From assembly GCA_021234155.1 (NCBI GenBank), contig JAJEKV010000021.1, positions 13,081,760-13,145,759 of the forward strand: a stretch of DNA of 64,000 nt. The letters run 5' to 3'. Of this stretch, positions 52,185-63,203 are shown piece by piece. The stretch comes from Isoetes taiwanensis. Lineage: Eukaryota > Streptophyta > Lycopodiopsida > Isoetales > Isoetaceae. A program made the translations under genes and the position numbers. Under the pieces are notes generated by a model, which saw only the letters and a program-made list of their open reading frames with translations, made no database searches and had not been told where the DNA came from. The stretch's first letter is position 1. Each line of letters starts with the position of its first letter.

Positions 52185-52737
52185 TGAATCTACGCGAAAA
52201 CAAGGAAAATATGTAGAAAATATGCAAGAAATATGGAAGAAATATAAATATTATTATTATTAATAATGCCCTTTTTGGACCTTGGATATTCCAAGATCGA
52301 CAAAGAATCTGATATATAAACAGGAATCAAGAGTACAATGGCCCGAAGGCAAACAGGAACGTAAGACAGATGCCTAGAAGGCTCAAGACTGGCGTTGAAC
52401 CGGAATGGTTCGACAAGAAGGAGATGCCTCCTTATATATATAGGCCAACGGTCAGGATCGTGCCATTCCAGTGGATGAGATCATGCCAAGTGTCGCGCAT
52501 GCATGTAGGCTCTAGAATATTCGAGGACCTCCTGAAAACAGTCCCGCATATGAAAAAAACATGAGGAAATATCTTTAACAAATATTGGTAGGGCACTTAG
52601 CAAAGGTGTGTGACTTGCAATTGAAAAGAGTTAAAACCTTGCTTCGTGCAACTACCCCTTTGCATCCGTGTGACGACCGTCTTTTGTACATACGAGTATA
52701 ATGTTCGTATGATACGAATATTCATATGGTCGTCACA
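52185..52737 (-). repeat. Chromovirus (Ty3/gypsy) 3' LTR, approximate
   Basis: On the minus strand a purine tract (GGAGGGGGGTGG) is followed by TGTGACGACC at 52737, the LTR start; the pol stop codon TGA overlaps it. A TATA-like TATATATAAGG occurs at about 52443-52433. The far end is set provisionally where plus-strand TGAATC begins at 52185, because no second LTR is present. The first 70 bp contain nested palindromes. Confidence 0.6.
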
Positions 52738-54470
52738 CCACCCCCCTCCTACGGCGACGACGAGTTCTCAGAGCTGGGGCCGGAGTACTCAAATTTGGGT
52801 AACGGCGGTGAAACTCCGCAATTTTATCAGGAGCATTACTCAGATTCTCGGTAGGCTCCCAGGTTCTATCACTTGACGAGTAACCTTCCCAATCGACAAA
52901 GTAATACAATCGTCGATGAAGAAACTTGGAGTCCAGAATCTTTCGAACCTCGAACTCCTCATGATCATCAATTTCTACTGGTGGTGGCGGCGGAGGAACG
53001 CGATCTGGGAAGGTAATGACTGTGTAGGGCTCCAATAGAGAAACATGAAATACTAGATGAAGTCGAACAGCTGAAGGAAGCTCGAGCTGGAATGCCATAT
53101 TGCTGATCTGAGCCGTGATCCGGTAAGGACCAAGGCGACGATAGTCAACCTTATTGCAGGGACTTGAGGTAGGGAGGTCCCTACGAAGAAGCCAGACAAG
53201 GTCACCAACGTGAAATTTAAGAGCTTCCTGCCGATACAAATCAGCGTAATGCCGATAGCGTTCCTGTGCTCGGTGAAGATGATGTTGAAGATCCGATTGA
53301 AGAGCCTGGAGCTTCTTAAGTCGAGACTCGACACTAGGATTAACCGAGTCATCGCCAGCGACGCTAAGGGACCAACGAGGATGCTGACCAGAGTTTAGAA
53401 AGAACGGAGTCTGGCCTGTAGAAGCATGTACTGAGTTATTATAGGCAAACTCAGCTAGTGGAAGATAATCAACCCAATCATCCTGCTGATAACTGATAAA
53501 GCACTTTAAATATTGCTCCAAAGTCTGATTAGTGCGCTCCGCCTGTCTATTACTTTCTGGATGTTGACCAGATGTCAGTGAGCGGTGGATATGCAATAAC
53601 TCCAAAAGCCGCTTCTAAAAACTTGCGACGAACTGTGGTCCACGATCGCTGACGATAGTATCGGGCAAGCCGTGAAGTCTGACTACTTCACGAAGAAGAA
53701 GATCCGATGTTCCATCATTGGTGATGGTGACGTTGCAGGAAATAAAATGAGCCATCTTAGAGAAACGATCAACGACAACCATGATGGCATCATAACCCCG
53801 AGAGACTGGCAACTTTGGGATAAAGTCTATAGAAATGCTCTTCCAAGGTCCATCTGGTACCGGCAGTGGCTGAAGAAGGCCATGAGGAAGATGCCTTGGA
53901 ACCTTGGCTTGACAGCAGATGTCACAGGATCGAATAAAAGCTTTGACAGAGCGACAAAGCACAGGCCACCAATACTCTCGACTAATAAGTTCAAGAGACT
54001 TGGCTACTCCAAAGTGTCCGGCCATAGGTGAATCATGGCAAACCTAGAGAACCCGAAGCCTAGAAGCACCATCTGGCATATACAGAAGCCCGTCATGGAA
54101 CAGGAGTTCATCTCAAACCTCAAAACGATCATAGTCTGATCGCATTTACTAAGAAGATGATGCAGAGCCAAGGTGTGAGAATACATCTTGAGCCAATGGA
54201 TCGGAGGGCACAGATGCTCGAACATACTCCAACAAGGTTGTATCATGAGGCCTCTTGAACAAAGGGAGGGCCATAAGCTGGAACCGATCAGGCCCTAGAA
54301 TAATATGTGATTATTGGTCAAATGCAGGATCACCTAGCTTAGGCTCAAGGTAGAAGCGTCAGGACAAGACATCAGGCTTCCCTTGGAGGGATCCAGGATG
54401 GTACTTGATCACAAAATCAATCCGGGATAATACTTGAGTATGCCACCAGACCTGGCAATGGTTGAGCACT
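52733..54470 (-). pseudogene. Ty3/gypsy chromovirus pol: RNase H end, integrase, chromodomain
   Basis: In order: a residual RNase H end near 54440 (VIKYHPGSLQGKPDVLS), decayed linker, the zinc-binding and core integrase (54025-53615: MAGHFGVAKSLELISREYWW, CDICCQAK, SIDFIPKLPVSRGYDAIMVV, TIVSDRGPQF), a stop, then HPESNRQAERTNQTLEQYLK and the C-terminal region (53605-52733). The chain ends in a chromodomain, FEVRKILDSKFLHRRLYYFV then DWEGYSSSDRTWEPTENL, which in this clade guides integration to certain chromatin. The 5' part of the element is missing, apparently where the LINE at 54490 begins. Confidence 0.92.
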
Positions 54471-54752
54471 CAAGCAGACTGAAAATACTCTAAATGGGCG
54501 GGGTGAAAATGGACGTGCGCCTATTTTCTTGCCTTTTTTGTCTTTTTCCCATATTTTCTATTACAAATACTTTCTTGGTTCAAAATATGGGGAAATTTGA
54601 ATTCTCTGAGATTTGAGGCAGAATTTTTGTGGATCAATCTGCTGCCCTTGTAGAAGGGTAGCTACAGTTGGATTCCTCACATTCCGTTCTTCAAATTGGC
54701 TACCTTTTTACCATACTTATGCAGCAGCATCACCTTTTCTTTCGTCTGATTC

Positions 54753-55079
54753 ATGGAAGCCTCAGTTTTCACAATCATAAGGGAGAAATCTAGAATCTCG
54801 TGTGGATTTTTGAAAGGCTCAGCTTCTGATCTTTGGAATTCCTTAATTATCCATCAGTTCTTCCCGGATAATTTGTTCTTCTCTGAGTATTCCTTTGTGC
54901 CAAGTACTGTTGATTTTGAAGTTCAAATTACAAATTCGTGGCTAGAAGAATTTGTGGGTTCAAGTGCATTCGGTCCAGCAGGAAAATTTCGAGTTCATTG
55001 TGATTGGTTAGACTACATGATCTCTGTCGAAGTCTACTCTCTTCAAGATCCTGCTCAATTTGATAGAATTTCCCCCTAA
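54753..55079 (+). CDS. Small conserved LINE ORF upstream of ORF1 (ORF0-like)
   Basis: 108 codons, MEASVFTIIREKSRISCGFL to QDPAQFDRISP, ending TAA. It is uninterrupted and matches the 27158-26871 frame in the other copy over about 90 residues: CGFLKGS, FFPDNLFFSEYSFVPS, SWLEEFVGS, VHCDWLDY. It lies about 190 bp before ORF1. The Trp- and Phe-rich, acidic composition suggests a small folded protein; no family recognised. Whether it is translated, or is the remains of an N-terminal part of ORF1, cannot be told from sequence alone. Confidence 0.6.
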   Translation: MEASVFTIIREKSRISCGFLKGSASDLWNSLIIHQFFPDNLFFSEYSFVPSTVDFEVQITNSWLEEFVGSSAFGPAGKFRVHCDWLDYMISVEVYSLQDPAQFDRISP

Positions 55080-55266
55080 AATTCTTTGAATTGTATCAGG
55101 TCTCTTCAGCATTCGATTAATTCATTGTGTATGGCATCTAGATCTCTTTGGGTTAATTCTGTTTCATGCTATTAGTTTCTGTCCTCTGTTTCCTGTTATC
55201 TTTTCCCCTTTCCAATTGTTAAAAAATTTGCATGAACTTTTGTTGTTTCCACCTGAATTTTCCGCA

Positions 55267-57660
55267 ATGGTCTCCAATTTACCAAAAAACCCTAAACATT
55301 TGGCTCTATTGCACGCATTCGCGAACCTTTCCGCCTCTGATCAATTCTCAGTGCTTCAAAATCTGATTTTCTTTCAGGATCAACCTTCAGACACTATCCT
55401 TTTTGGAAACTTTGACAATTTGCTGCCTTCTTCTTCTCCAATGGATCCAATTTCTCATGGTGTTCCTCATTGGGACAATTTATCTGCTGATCCTGATCAC
55501 AGGGGTATCCTTCATCCCATAAATCCTGCCACTCAAGCCCCTGTTCCTTACAGACTTGCTAGAGGCCATCAGGAGATACGCTCCAACAATGACTTGGATG
55601 AAAGGCTTAAGCGCACCACAATTCCACATCTTAGCGATCGGAAGATGAGCATCTACCATGGTATTTCTTTGAATCTTACGATTGTCCATTCAAAAATTGA
55701 TGCTTTATCAAACTCTGCTGTGATTATTAAAGTTCAAAAATGTGGCATGAAATTAGATAAATTGTGGGCCTTTCTTCTTAGCCTTCATAAAGGTATCCTT
55801 ATTCAGGCTATATATTGGCTTAATTTTCCCTACATCATGCTTGAATGTGGGAATTCTAAATCAGCCAATTTCTTTCTGAATTTTGGCCCTTTAACATATG
55901 AGACCTCTCAATTGACCTTCCTCAAATGGCATCCAAAGCTTGACATCGATCAAATGAATAACCTTTGCATTGCTTCCACATCTTTATTTGGCCTCAATCC
56001 AATCTATTGGGATGAAGATTGCTTTAAACTCCTATTTAACTCTATTGGAACTTATATTTCCACTGAATATTCCCATGCCAAACCTCCCAGGAGCTTTGTT
56101 CAACTTGATCTCTCCAAAGATATACCTCTGTCCATTCCTTTTACAGATGCTTTTGGCCATGAATCTCTATTAGCTCTTAGATGGTCTAGATTGCCCTCAC
56201 AATGTCAAAAATGCTCTCATAGGCATTTTTGGTACTCGGATTGCAAATTGTTAACAGAGAGTCCTCAAGTCAACAGATTTCATCAAGCAGCTCAGGTTCC
56301 AGATAAGGATTCCAAACAGCAAACTCTAGGGGAAAATAAAATGGATCAGTGTGAAACCACAAATGAAAACAGTGATAAAGATCTCTAGTTTCGAAGGCTG
56401 TCAGAAAATGACAGATTCAAATGGACAAAAGTTAATGGAAGTTACAAGAGAATCCAGAAAAACAAGGCTACACGAGATGAAATGAGAGGCAAAGGCAAAA
56501 TTTGTGAAGATGAGTTACCAATTCCTACAAAAACTCGAGCTCTAACAATTGGTGAGCCAAAGCTTCTAGTCAAAGGTACTATGACTGGAAAAACTTCTCA
56601 GGCAACTGATAAGTTGAATTTCACTCTGAGTGAAATAATCAAAGAGGCCAAAAATCAGGAAAAAGGTCAATGTTCCTACAGTCTTATGGATTATCCTGTC
56701 AAAAACAAAAGTAAGAGTGGGTCATTAACTACAAAATCTCGAGACAAATCTAAGTTTCAGCTGAATTCCTCTCAGGTGAATTCACATGTTAAAATATCTG
56801 TGTCAGCAAATTTGAATCAGCAGGACAAAAAATCAGATGAGCCTAAAATGGACACTCATTTGGCCAATAACTCTGCTCAAAGCACTGCAGAATTGACTCA
56901 AGTGTCAGCACAGCAGCAAGTCAACTTCAAAGTCAACTGCTCTAATCCTTTCCAGGTATTATCTGACCCAAATGGTAATCTAAATTCTGAATTAAATAAA
57001 AGCAAAAAATGTGTTTCCCAAGCTTGTCCCTCATCTATCCACCCCTTAGCCACTCCATATCTTCATGCTCAATCTGCTGGTGCTAACCTTGTGGATTTGC
57101 CTTCCCTAATTGACCTTGACACTCTAGTGGTTGATTACCCTATAAGCCCTTCCAAAATATCAAACAAGTTTGCTGAGCAGATGGCCTCTCTGCAAAATCA
57201 CATCTCACAAACTTCACTTCTGGAAGGATCTGCAATAAATGAGCTGTGAAATGATTCTGTTGCTGCTCCTGAGTTGGTTCCTGATTTTGTTCCTGATACC
57301 CCTGAAGATACTCAAATTGTGGAGCTTCAAGAAAATGAAAATACCAGGCAAGTTCTTGCTTCTGCTCCTGCAAATATAAATTTAAATCCTATTAATATAA
57401 ATCCTATGTTTCAATTCTTTCCTGGAGGGTGTTCTGATTATAGCGATAATGAGGGATTTGGGAGTGATAAAGAGAATTGGGGTAAAGAGGAATATTTAAA
57501 TGAAAGTCTTAGCATTGATCTTAAGCCTGAGAAGAGTCTCTCTATTAAAAAACCTATTAAAAAGGATGGGGATAAATTAGGCTTGGTCTTGTCTGGTCTC
57601 AACAAAACTCCTGCTCAAAATACCAGAAGTAAGAGAAAATCTAGAAAGACTAGATTATAA
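55267..57660 (+). pseudogene. LINE ORF1 (Gag-like, DUF4283/zinc-knuckle type), two stops
   Basis: Start chosen at ATG 55267 (MVSNLPKNPKHLALLHAF) because homology to the other copy begins there, not at the earlier in-frame position. One frame spans about 797 codons, broken by TAG at 56386-56388 and TGA at 57247-57249, ending TAA at 57660. The N-terminal third includes NLTIVHSKIDALSNSAVIIK, IYWLNFPYIMLECGNSKSA, GLNPIYWDEDCFKLL and PPRSFVQLDLSKDIP. A Cys/His knuckle-like CQKCSHRHFWYSDC follows. The rest is a Lys/Ser/Asn-rich linker ending in the basic TRSKRKSRKTRL. ORF1 proteins bind the element RNA. Confidence 0.85.
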
Positions 57661-57688
57661 ACCTTCCTTTTCCATCTACCTTCTTGTA

Positions 57689-60600
57689 ATGAAGATTCTT
57701 TCCTGGAACCTTAGAGGTATAAAAGGTCCTTTGAAGAGGAGAAGGGCTATTGCTCAAATCAGGATGTATAATGCTGATATAATCCTTCTGCAAGAACTTA
57801 AACTTCCCTCTTTTGAGTGTAGCAATTTGGGAGATTGGATCTATCCCTCGTCTTCCTCAATTTGGATTAACTCCTCTGGAGCTAGTGGTGGTTTAGCTAT
57901 TGTCTGGAAAAAAGACATCAAGCATTCCTCCTTTTATAACAGCCCTTCTAGAGTTTGGCAAGCCATGATCTGCTCTGTATCAAACTCCAACTTTGGAATC
58001 ATTAATATTTATGCTCCTACTTCTCCAAAGGATAGGGAACCTATTTGGAGTGAAATGAATAGCTGGTTGGAATCTCAAACTCTAGACAATTGGATTATTG
58101 CCGGAGATTTCAACAATACCCCCTCTTGGGATCTTAAGTTGGGAAATAAAATTAATATGTCCAAAACTGAAAAAGAGAACTGGGACTTGCTTATCTCTGA
58201 TAATATTACATTCCCTCTTCTACTGCTACCTACACTTGGTCTAATAAGCAAAAAGATAGAGCAAGGGTTTACTGTACTCTTGACAGATTTTATGTTTCCA
58301 ATCCATCTACAGCCTTTTGGGATAACAGTTATGTAACAAGTGATTAAGGAACCTCTATTTCTGACCACCAACCGCAGTTCCTTCATACCTCTCATGTTAT
58401 CAGGATTCAAAGGGAAGGAAGCACTCCTTACAAATTTAATTCTTCTCTTCTTGAGAATGAAAATCTCTGCTCCCAATTCAAAACTTTCTATGATGAGCTT
58501 ACTAATAGGTTTGCTGACAATCATATGCCTCCTATGAAGCTTTTTTATTCTAAAATTAAGGAAGTCAAAAGATGGATTAAGAACTGAGTCAAAGCTTATT
58601 AAGGATCAATGCAGCAAAGAAAAAAATCAGCTTCTCATGTATATGAAGGATATTAGATCCTTACTTCAAAATGATCCTTCCAACTCTAACCTTCAAGTGG
58701 GGGAAGAAATTCTTGAGAGAAGAATTAAAAATATTGAGGAGATTGAAGCTAAAGTTTCTGCTATTAGATGCAAGATAAAATATACTAATGATATGGACTC
58801 TGGCTCTTCTGGATTCTTTTTCAGGGTAGCTAAGAGTAGGGTTCTTAGAAATTCCATTACTTAGACTATTGATGATCAGGATATTAAATATAATTCTCAC
58901 TCTGACATTGCAAATTTCTTCAAGAGTAGATACATGGACCTTTTTAAAGGCAAACCAATTCCTCCCAATGAGATCTCGGATGCTAATGACTTTTACTCCT
59001 CTGTCAATAATATTTTACCTGATCCTTTGGAAACCATGGATGAGTCTCTTACTGCCATTCCTTCTCATAATGAGATTTTTGACACTCTGAAGTCCTTTAG
59101 TAATGGTAAATCTCCAGGTCCTGATGGTTTTCCAGCTGAATTTTATATCAAATTCTGGGATATTCTTAAAAAGACCTGATCTCCTTAGTCACTGCCTTCT
59201 GGAATTCTAATCATCTTCATCCCTCTATTTCCAGTGGCCTTATCTCCTTGGTTCCTAAGGTTGATCACCCCTCAAAGTTTCAAGATTGGAGACCAATCTC
59301 TCTCACAAACACTACCTATAAGCTTTGTGCCAAGATCATTGCTCTCAGAATTAAAAACTTTCTTCAAAGAAATATTAGCCCAAATCAATCTGCTTTCCTT
59401 CCAAATAGATATATTTTGGATAATTATGTGGCTGCTATGGAGGGTTTGCATTGGAATAAAATCTCAAATCAAAATTGCATCCTCCTCAAACTGGATTTCA
59501 AGAGAGCTTTTGATTCTGTTAGATGGGATTTCTTAGAATTTGCTATGTCTAAAATTGGTTTCCCTCCTAAGCTTATTAGTCTTATTCATGGTCTGAATGC
59601 TAGATCGAACTCAGCTGTTCTTATCAATGGTGTCCCTTCAGGTTTCTTTCCTCTTTCTTGTGGGGTGAGGCAAGGATGCCCTCTTGCTCCTTACTTATTC
59701 TTAGTGGCTGCTGAGCTTCTTACCAAGGTCATCATGAATTATCAGAATACTGCTCAAATAAAAGGCTTAAAACTTCCAATTTCTAATGATAGCATTACCA
59801 TTCTCCAATATGCTGATGACACTTTCTCCTTCCTTGATGCTGATCTTCTGAATATCAATCTTTTCCTCAAGATTTTAGGTCAGTTTTCTGCTGCCTCTGG
59901 TATTCATTTGAACTTGAACAAGAGTATGATTATTGGGGATATCAATACTCCTACCCTAGCTGGAATAAATGTTCTTCCTTCCAATCAGGCAACCAAATTA
60001 CTAGGTATGCCTCTTTCTATGGATCATAGCATCAAAGGTCTTTGGGACCCTATTCTCTTGAGAATTAAAAAGAAGCTGAATAATTACAGGAATTATCTCT
60101 CTCTTGCAGGCAGAACTATTATTGCTAATGCTGTTCTTGCTAGCTCTCATGTGTACTTTTCAACAGCCTTAGTGGCTCCAAAATGTGTTTATTTGGAGCT
60201 TGAGAAAATCCCGAGAAACTTTATTTGGAAGGGTAGTCATTTGGTCAACTGGAATTCTATCTGCAAACCAAAATCTTCTGGTGGATTAGGTTGCAAAAAT
60301 CTTTTCAGACAAGCACAAGCTCTTGCTGGGAAGTTTATCTGGAAATCCATTCATGGAAATCCTTCTCCTGCCTGCAATTTCATCAGATACTGGATTTCTC
60401 TGAGTCATCCTTATGGGCATCCCTCTATTCAGCACTTGCTCCCTCATTCTGCTTTCAATCAACTGAGACCTGCCACTAATATTTCCCCTCTTATGTGTAA
60501 TCTTATCAAGGCTTGGAATGCTATTTCTCCTAACTTTCAATTTATCTCTAGGGATAAGCTTCATGGTGATACTACAATTTTCTGGAATCCAATATTGGTT

Positions 60601-61419
60601 GAGCAGAATTCTCCTGTTCTTGCTATTAAGCATCCTAGAATTTATAAGAAGTGGTATGAGGCTGGATTTTTATATCTTAAAGACCTGATTATTGATGGGA
60701 GAGTTATCTCTTGGACTAGATTGAAGGGTATTATTAGAGGTACCTCATCTGATAAGAAAATCTATTCTCTCATCAAACCTTTTCTCACAAACTTATCCCT
60801 CAACCCAGATGGAATTGATTGGACCATAAAGGGAAAAGGAGTTTACAAAGTAAAAAATATCTATAATGCTATGTCCTCTAACTTGGATCAATGCAAAGCT
60901 ATGCTGAAATGGTCTATTTCTCATGATCAGCTTAGGAGTCTTTTTTATAATATTTGGAATTCTTATTGTCCCCCGAAAATTTCCTATTTTATCTGGCTTC
61001 TTGCTAATGGCAGTCTGAATAATCTGGTCTATGTATCCAAAAGAAATCCCAACATCTCAGCAAATTGCCCTTTAAATTGTAACAGTCTTGAGGACATGTC
61101 TCATATTTTCTTCTGGTGCAAGTTGGATGATTTTTGGACTTGGATTGCTGCTAAATTTGATATTGTGACTAATGGAGATCTTCTCTCCCTTATGCAACAT
61201 AATGATATATTTACAAACTCAATTATTTACATTGCTCTATGGAAAGCAAGAAATCGAGTGTTATATGGTCACAAGAATCCTTCCAATTTTTGGATAAAGA
61301 TGCACTTTCAGTTTGATTTTGAGACTATTGCAACTGCTCATAAAATGAAATATGGAGCTAACTTTGACAGGAAATGGGAGGACTTTGGACAGTTTAGGGG
61401 ACATTACAATTTATCTTGA
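57689..61419 (+). pseudogene. LINE ORF2: AP endonuclease, reverse transcriptase, zf-RVT
   Basis: Begins 29 bp after ORF1 with MKILSWNLRGIKGPLKRRRA, the APE-endonuclease start; LQELKLPS, IINIYAPTSPKDRE, WIIAGDFNN and a shifted SDHQPQF complete it. Breaks: TAA at 58334-58336, a frameshift before 58637, TAG at 58862-58864, and a frameshift near 59175. The 723-codon frame 59248-61419 then carries WRPISLTNTTYKLCAKIIAL, KLDFKRAFDSVRWDFLEF, GVRQGCPLAPYLFLVAAELL, the catalytic LQYADDTFSFLD and the C-terminal zf-RVT region (PPKISYFIWLLANGSLNNLV, MSHIFFWCKL). It would perform target-primed reverse transcription. Confidence 0.92.
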
Positions 61420-61483
61420 ATTCTTGCGTGGAGAGGGAAACAATAAATTCGACAGCAGCCACTCTCCCTTCAGTCAGACTTCA

Positions 61484-61915
61484 CATGATCATATTATGAA
61501 GAATGACATAGCCACCTCCATGGAATCATTTCTTATGAAGAAAGGGCATATGAGATTCCTGAAAGAAAGTGAAGATTTTTGGGCAAGCATTTTTTGCAGA
61601 GAGGTTGTCCAAATTCATTGCATTTGGAATTTTCTGTCAATCAATAACTTCATTCTCAATGAAGCTCAGCTGATAAGGTACAGATCTATGTACTATAATC
61701 ACAGACTATTGGCAGATCTTTATGGGTCACTACTCTTACTGCTGGAAGGAAGGGACATGTTCGTCTATTCTACCACAATAATTGGGCACCCAATCATTAT
61801 CTTTTTGGATCTACAGACGGCTTCAATGCATACTTCAACTCTGTCTTCTCATCTCAGACCTGATATATCCATGCTCTTGGCCTATCCTCCAGGAAACACG
61901 AGAATCAAATATTGA
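61484..61915 (+). CDS. Small LINE ORF3 after ORF2
   Basis: A frame overlapping the end of ORF2 (open from 61352) runs to TGA/stop at 61915. Its core (FLKESEDFWASIFCREVVQI, then RYRSMYYNHRLLADLYGSLL) matches the 3' region of the LINE at 47681-49975 (ADWARVYSREVMQMH, RYREMYYGHKLLADLYGTLL) with the same 23-residue spacing between REV and RYR; that copy has one stop in between. Homology could be at DNA level only. No known domain. Confidence 0.45.
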   Translation, partial: HDHIMKNDIATSMESFLMKKGHMRFLKESEDFWASIFCREVVQIHCIWNFLSINNFILNEAQLIRYRSMYYNHRLLADLYGSLLLLLEGRDMFVYSTTIIGHPIIIFLDLQTASMHTSTLSSHLRPDISMLLAYPPGNTRIKY

Positions 61916-62368
61916 TATCTACTTTAAGTTCCTTTTATTACTAAATTAGTGTGCACCTTTTAAAAGACCTTGTTCCCCTTTTTTTTAAAGTTTTGTGCAC
62001 TTTTTTTCATGTGTAGACCCATTAGATAGGAGTTCTTGCAATTCTATTGGGATCTGCAACATTTTTAGGATTTAAATGCTTCTTAAGGAGATGATTGTAT
62101 ATGAATCAAATTGTATGATATAAACCTTCATCTTGTTGTTAATACAAGAGAAATAAATCTAACCTAGGCATTTGTTAGTAATAGGCTACATATTAATATT
62201 GAGTTAGAGAATGAAATTTCTAAGCTAACTTTCCCTGAGTCTTATAAGCCAAGTTGCCTCTTCTTTAATTTATAACTTAGCTTGCCCTATTAAACCAATA
62301 CGTATAAGCTGAGCTCTTAAAAAAAGTATCTGCTTCCTTACCCACGGGGCCTGCCCCTCTTAACACAG

Positions 62369-62800
62369 CTAGTGCAAGAACACACGTTCCCTTGGAGCTA
62401 CAAAATTAAGATTCCACTTAGTTTGTCCACGATCTTCAAACTTTGTTCTGCACTTCGGGAACAATTGCCTTTGTCCACTGTTTTTGTGGGTGAGGTGGCC
62501 ACTTCCACGCCTGCTGTTCATGCCACTATGGGAAATCAGCAAGTTAATCACGTTCAAATCGATGGAGGTAGTGCAGTCAACCTCATCATGGACATACTTC
62601 GGCAACAATTAGACATTAAGCAATTATATTGCGCTCCTTATGATATCAAACTTGCCAATGGTCACGTCACATGTCCATAAGGTATCACTCAGCTGATAAT
62701 TAACATTGATGATCTCAAGTTCCCTCTGGAATTTGGTGTTTGGAAAGCCGGTCAAGGAATCTTGCAAGATCTGCCCATACCTCTTGTGGAATATAAATGA
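62369..62800 (+). pseudogene. Ty3/gypsy aspartic protease scrap
   Basis: VQIDGGSAVNLIMDILRQQL is the Asp-Gly-Gly-Ser variant of the retroviral protease motif found in plant gypsy polyproteins, followed by YDIKLANGHVTCP, a stop (near 62680), and an in-frame continuation LIINIDDLKFPLEFGV. No RT or LTR follows. Confidence 0.65.
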
Positions 62801-63166
62801 ATTTTAAGGTAATGTCAAGAGGAATCTTCTTGGAACTTTTGCATTAGATATCTGTAATATGCCATCTCGTAGAGCGAGCAGTATTCTTAGATGTAGGTTT
62901 CTAAGAATCGAGGTGAAAATATCACATCCTGAACCTTATGTTTTTGTCAATTTTCTATTCGACCGTATTGTTTCTGGTCTTCATGTGTCAAATGATACTG
63001 TTTAATAACAATTGAAACAAAATTCCAAATGTTCAATACAAATTACAATATACTTGATAATGTGCAAACCAACTATGAAGAAGTATAAAGGTAATACATT
63101 AAATTTTTTCCCTTCACAAATAAAAACCTAACAAGTCTTACCTTGCTAAAACCTTCTGGTGTGCTT

Positions 63167-63203
<37 letters not shown>

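Larger units (their letters stand above)
54490..62160 (+). mobile_element. Nearly full-length L1-type LINE with four coding regions
   Basis: From about 54490 (CTCTAAATGGGCGGGG, similar to the 5' end of the copy at 27350) to an AATACAAGAGAAATAAATC end near 62160. It carries a small upstream ORF, ORF1, endonuclease-RT ORF2 and a small ORF overlapping the ORF2 end. A handful of stops and frameshifts break ORF1 and ORF2, but long frames (up to 723 codons) remain, so it is the youngest LINE in the window. No clear target duplication or long poly(A) was found. Confidence 0.88.
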
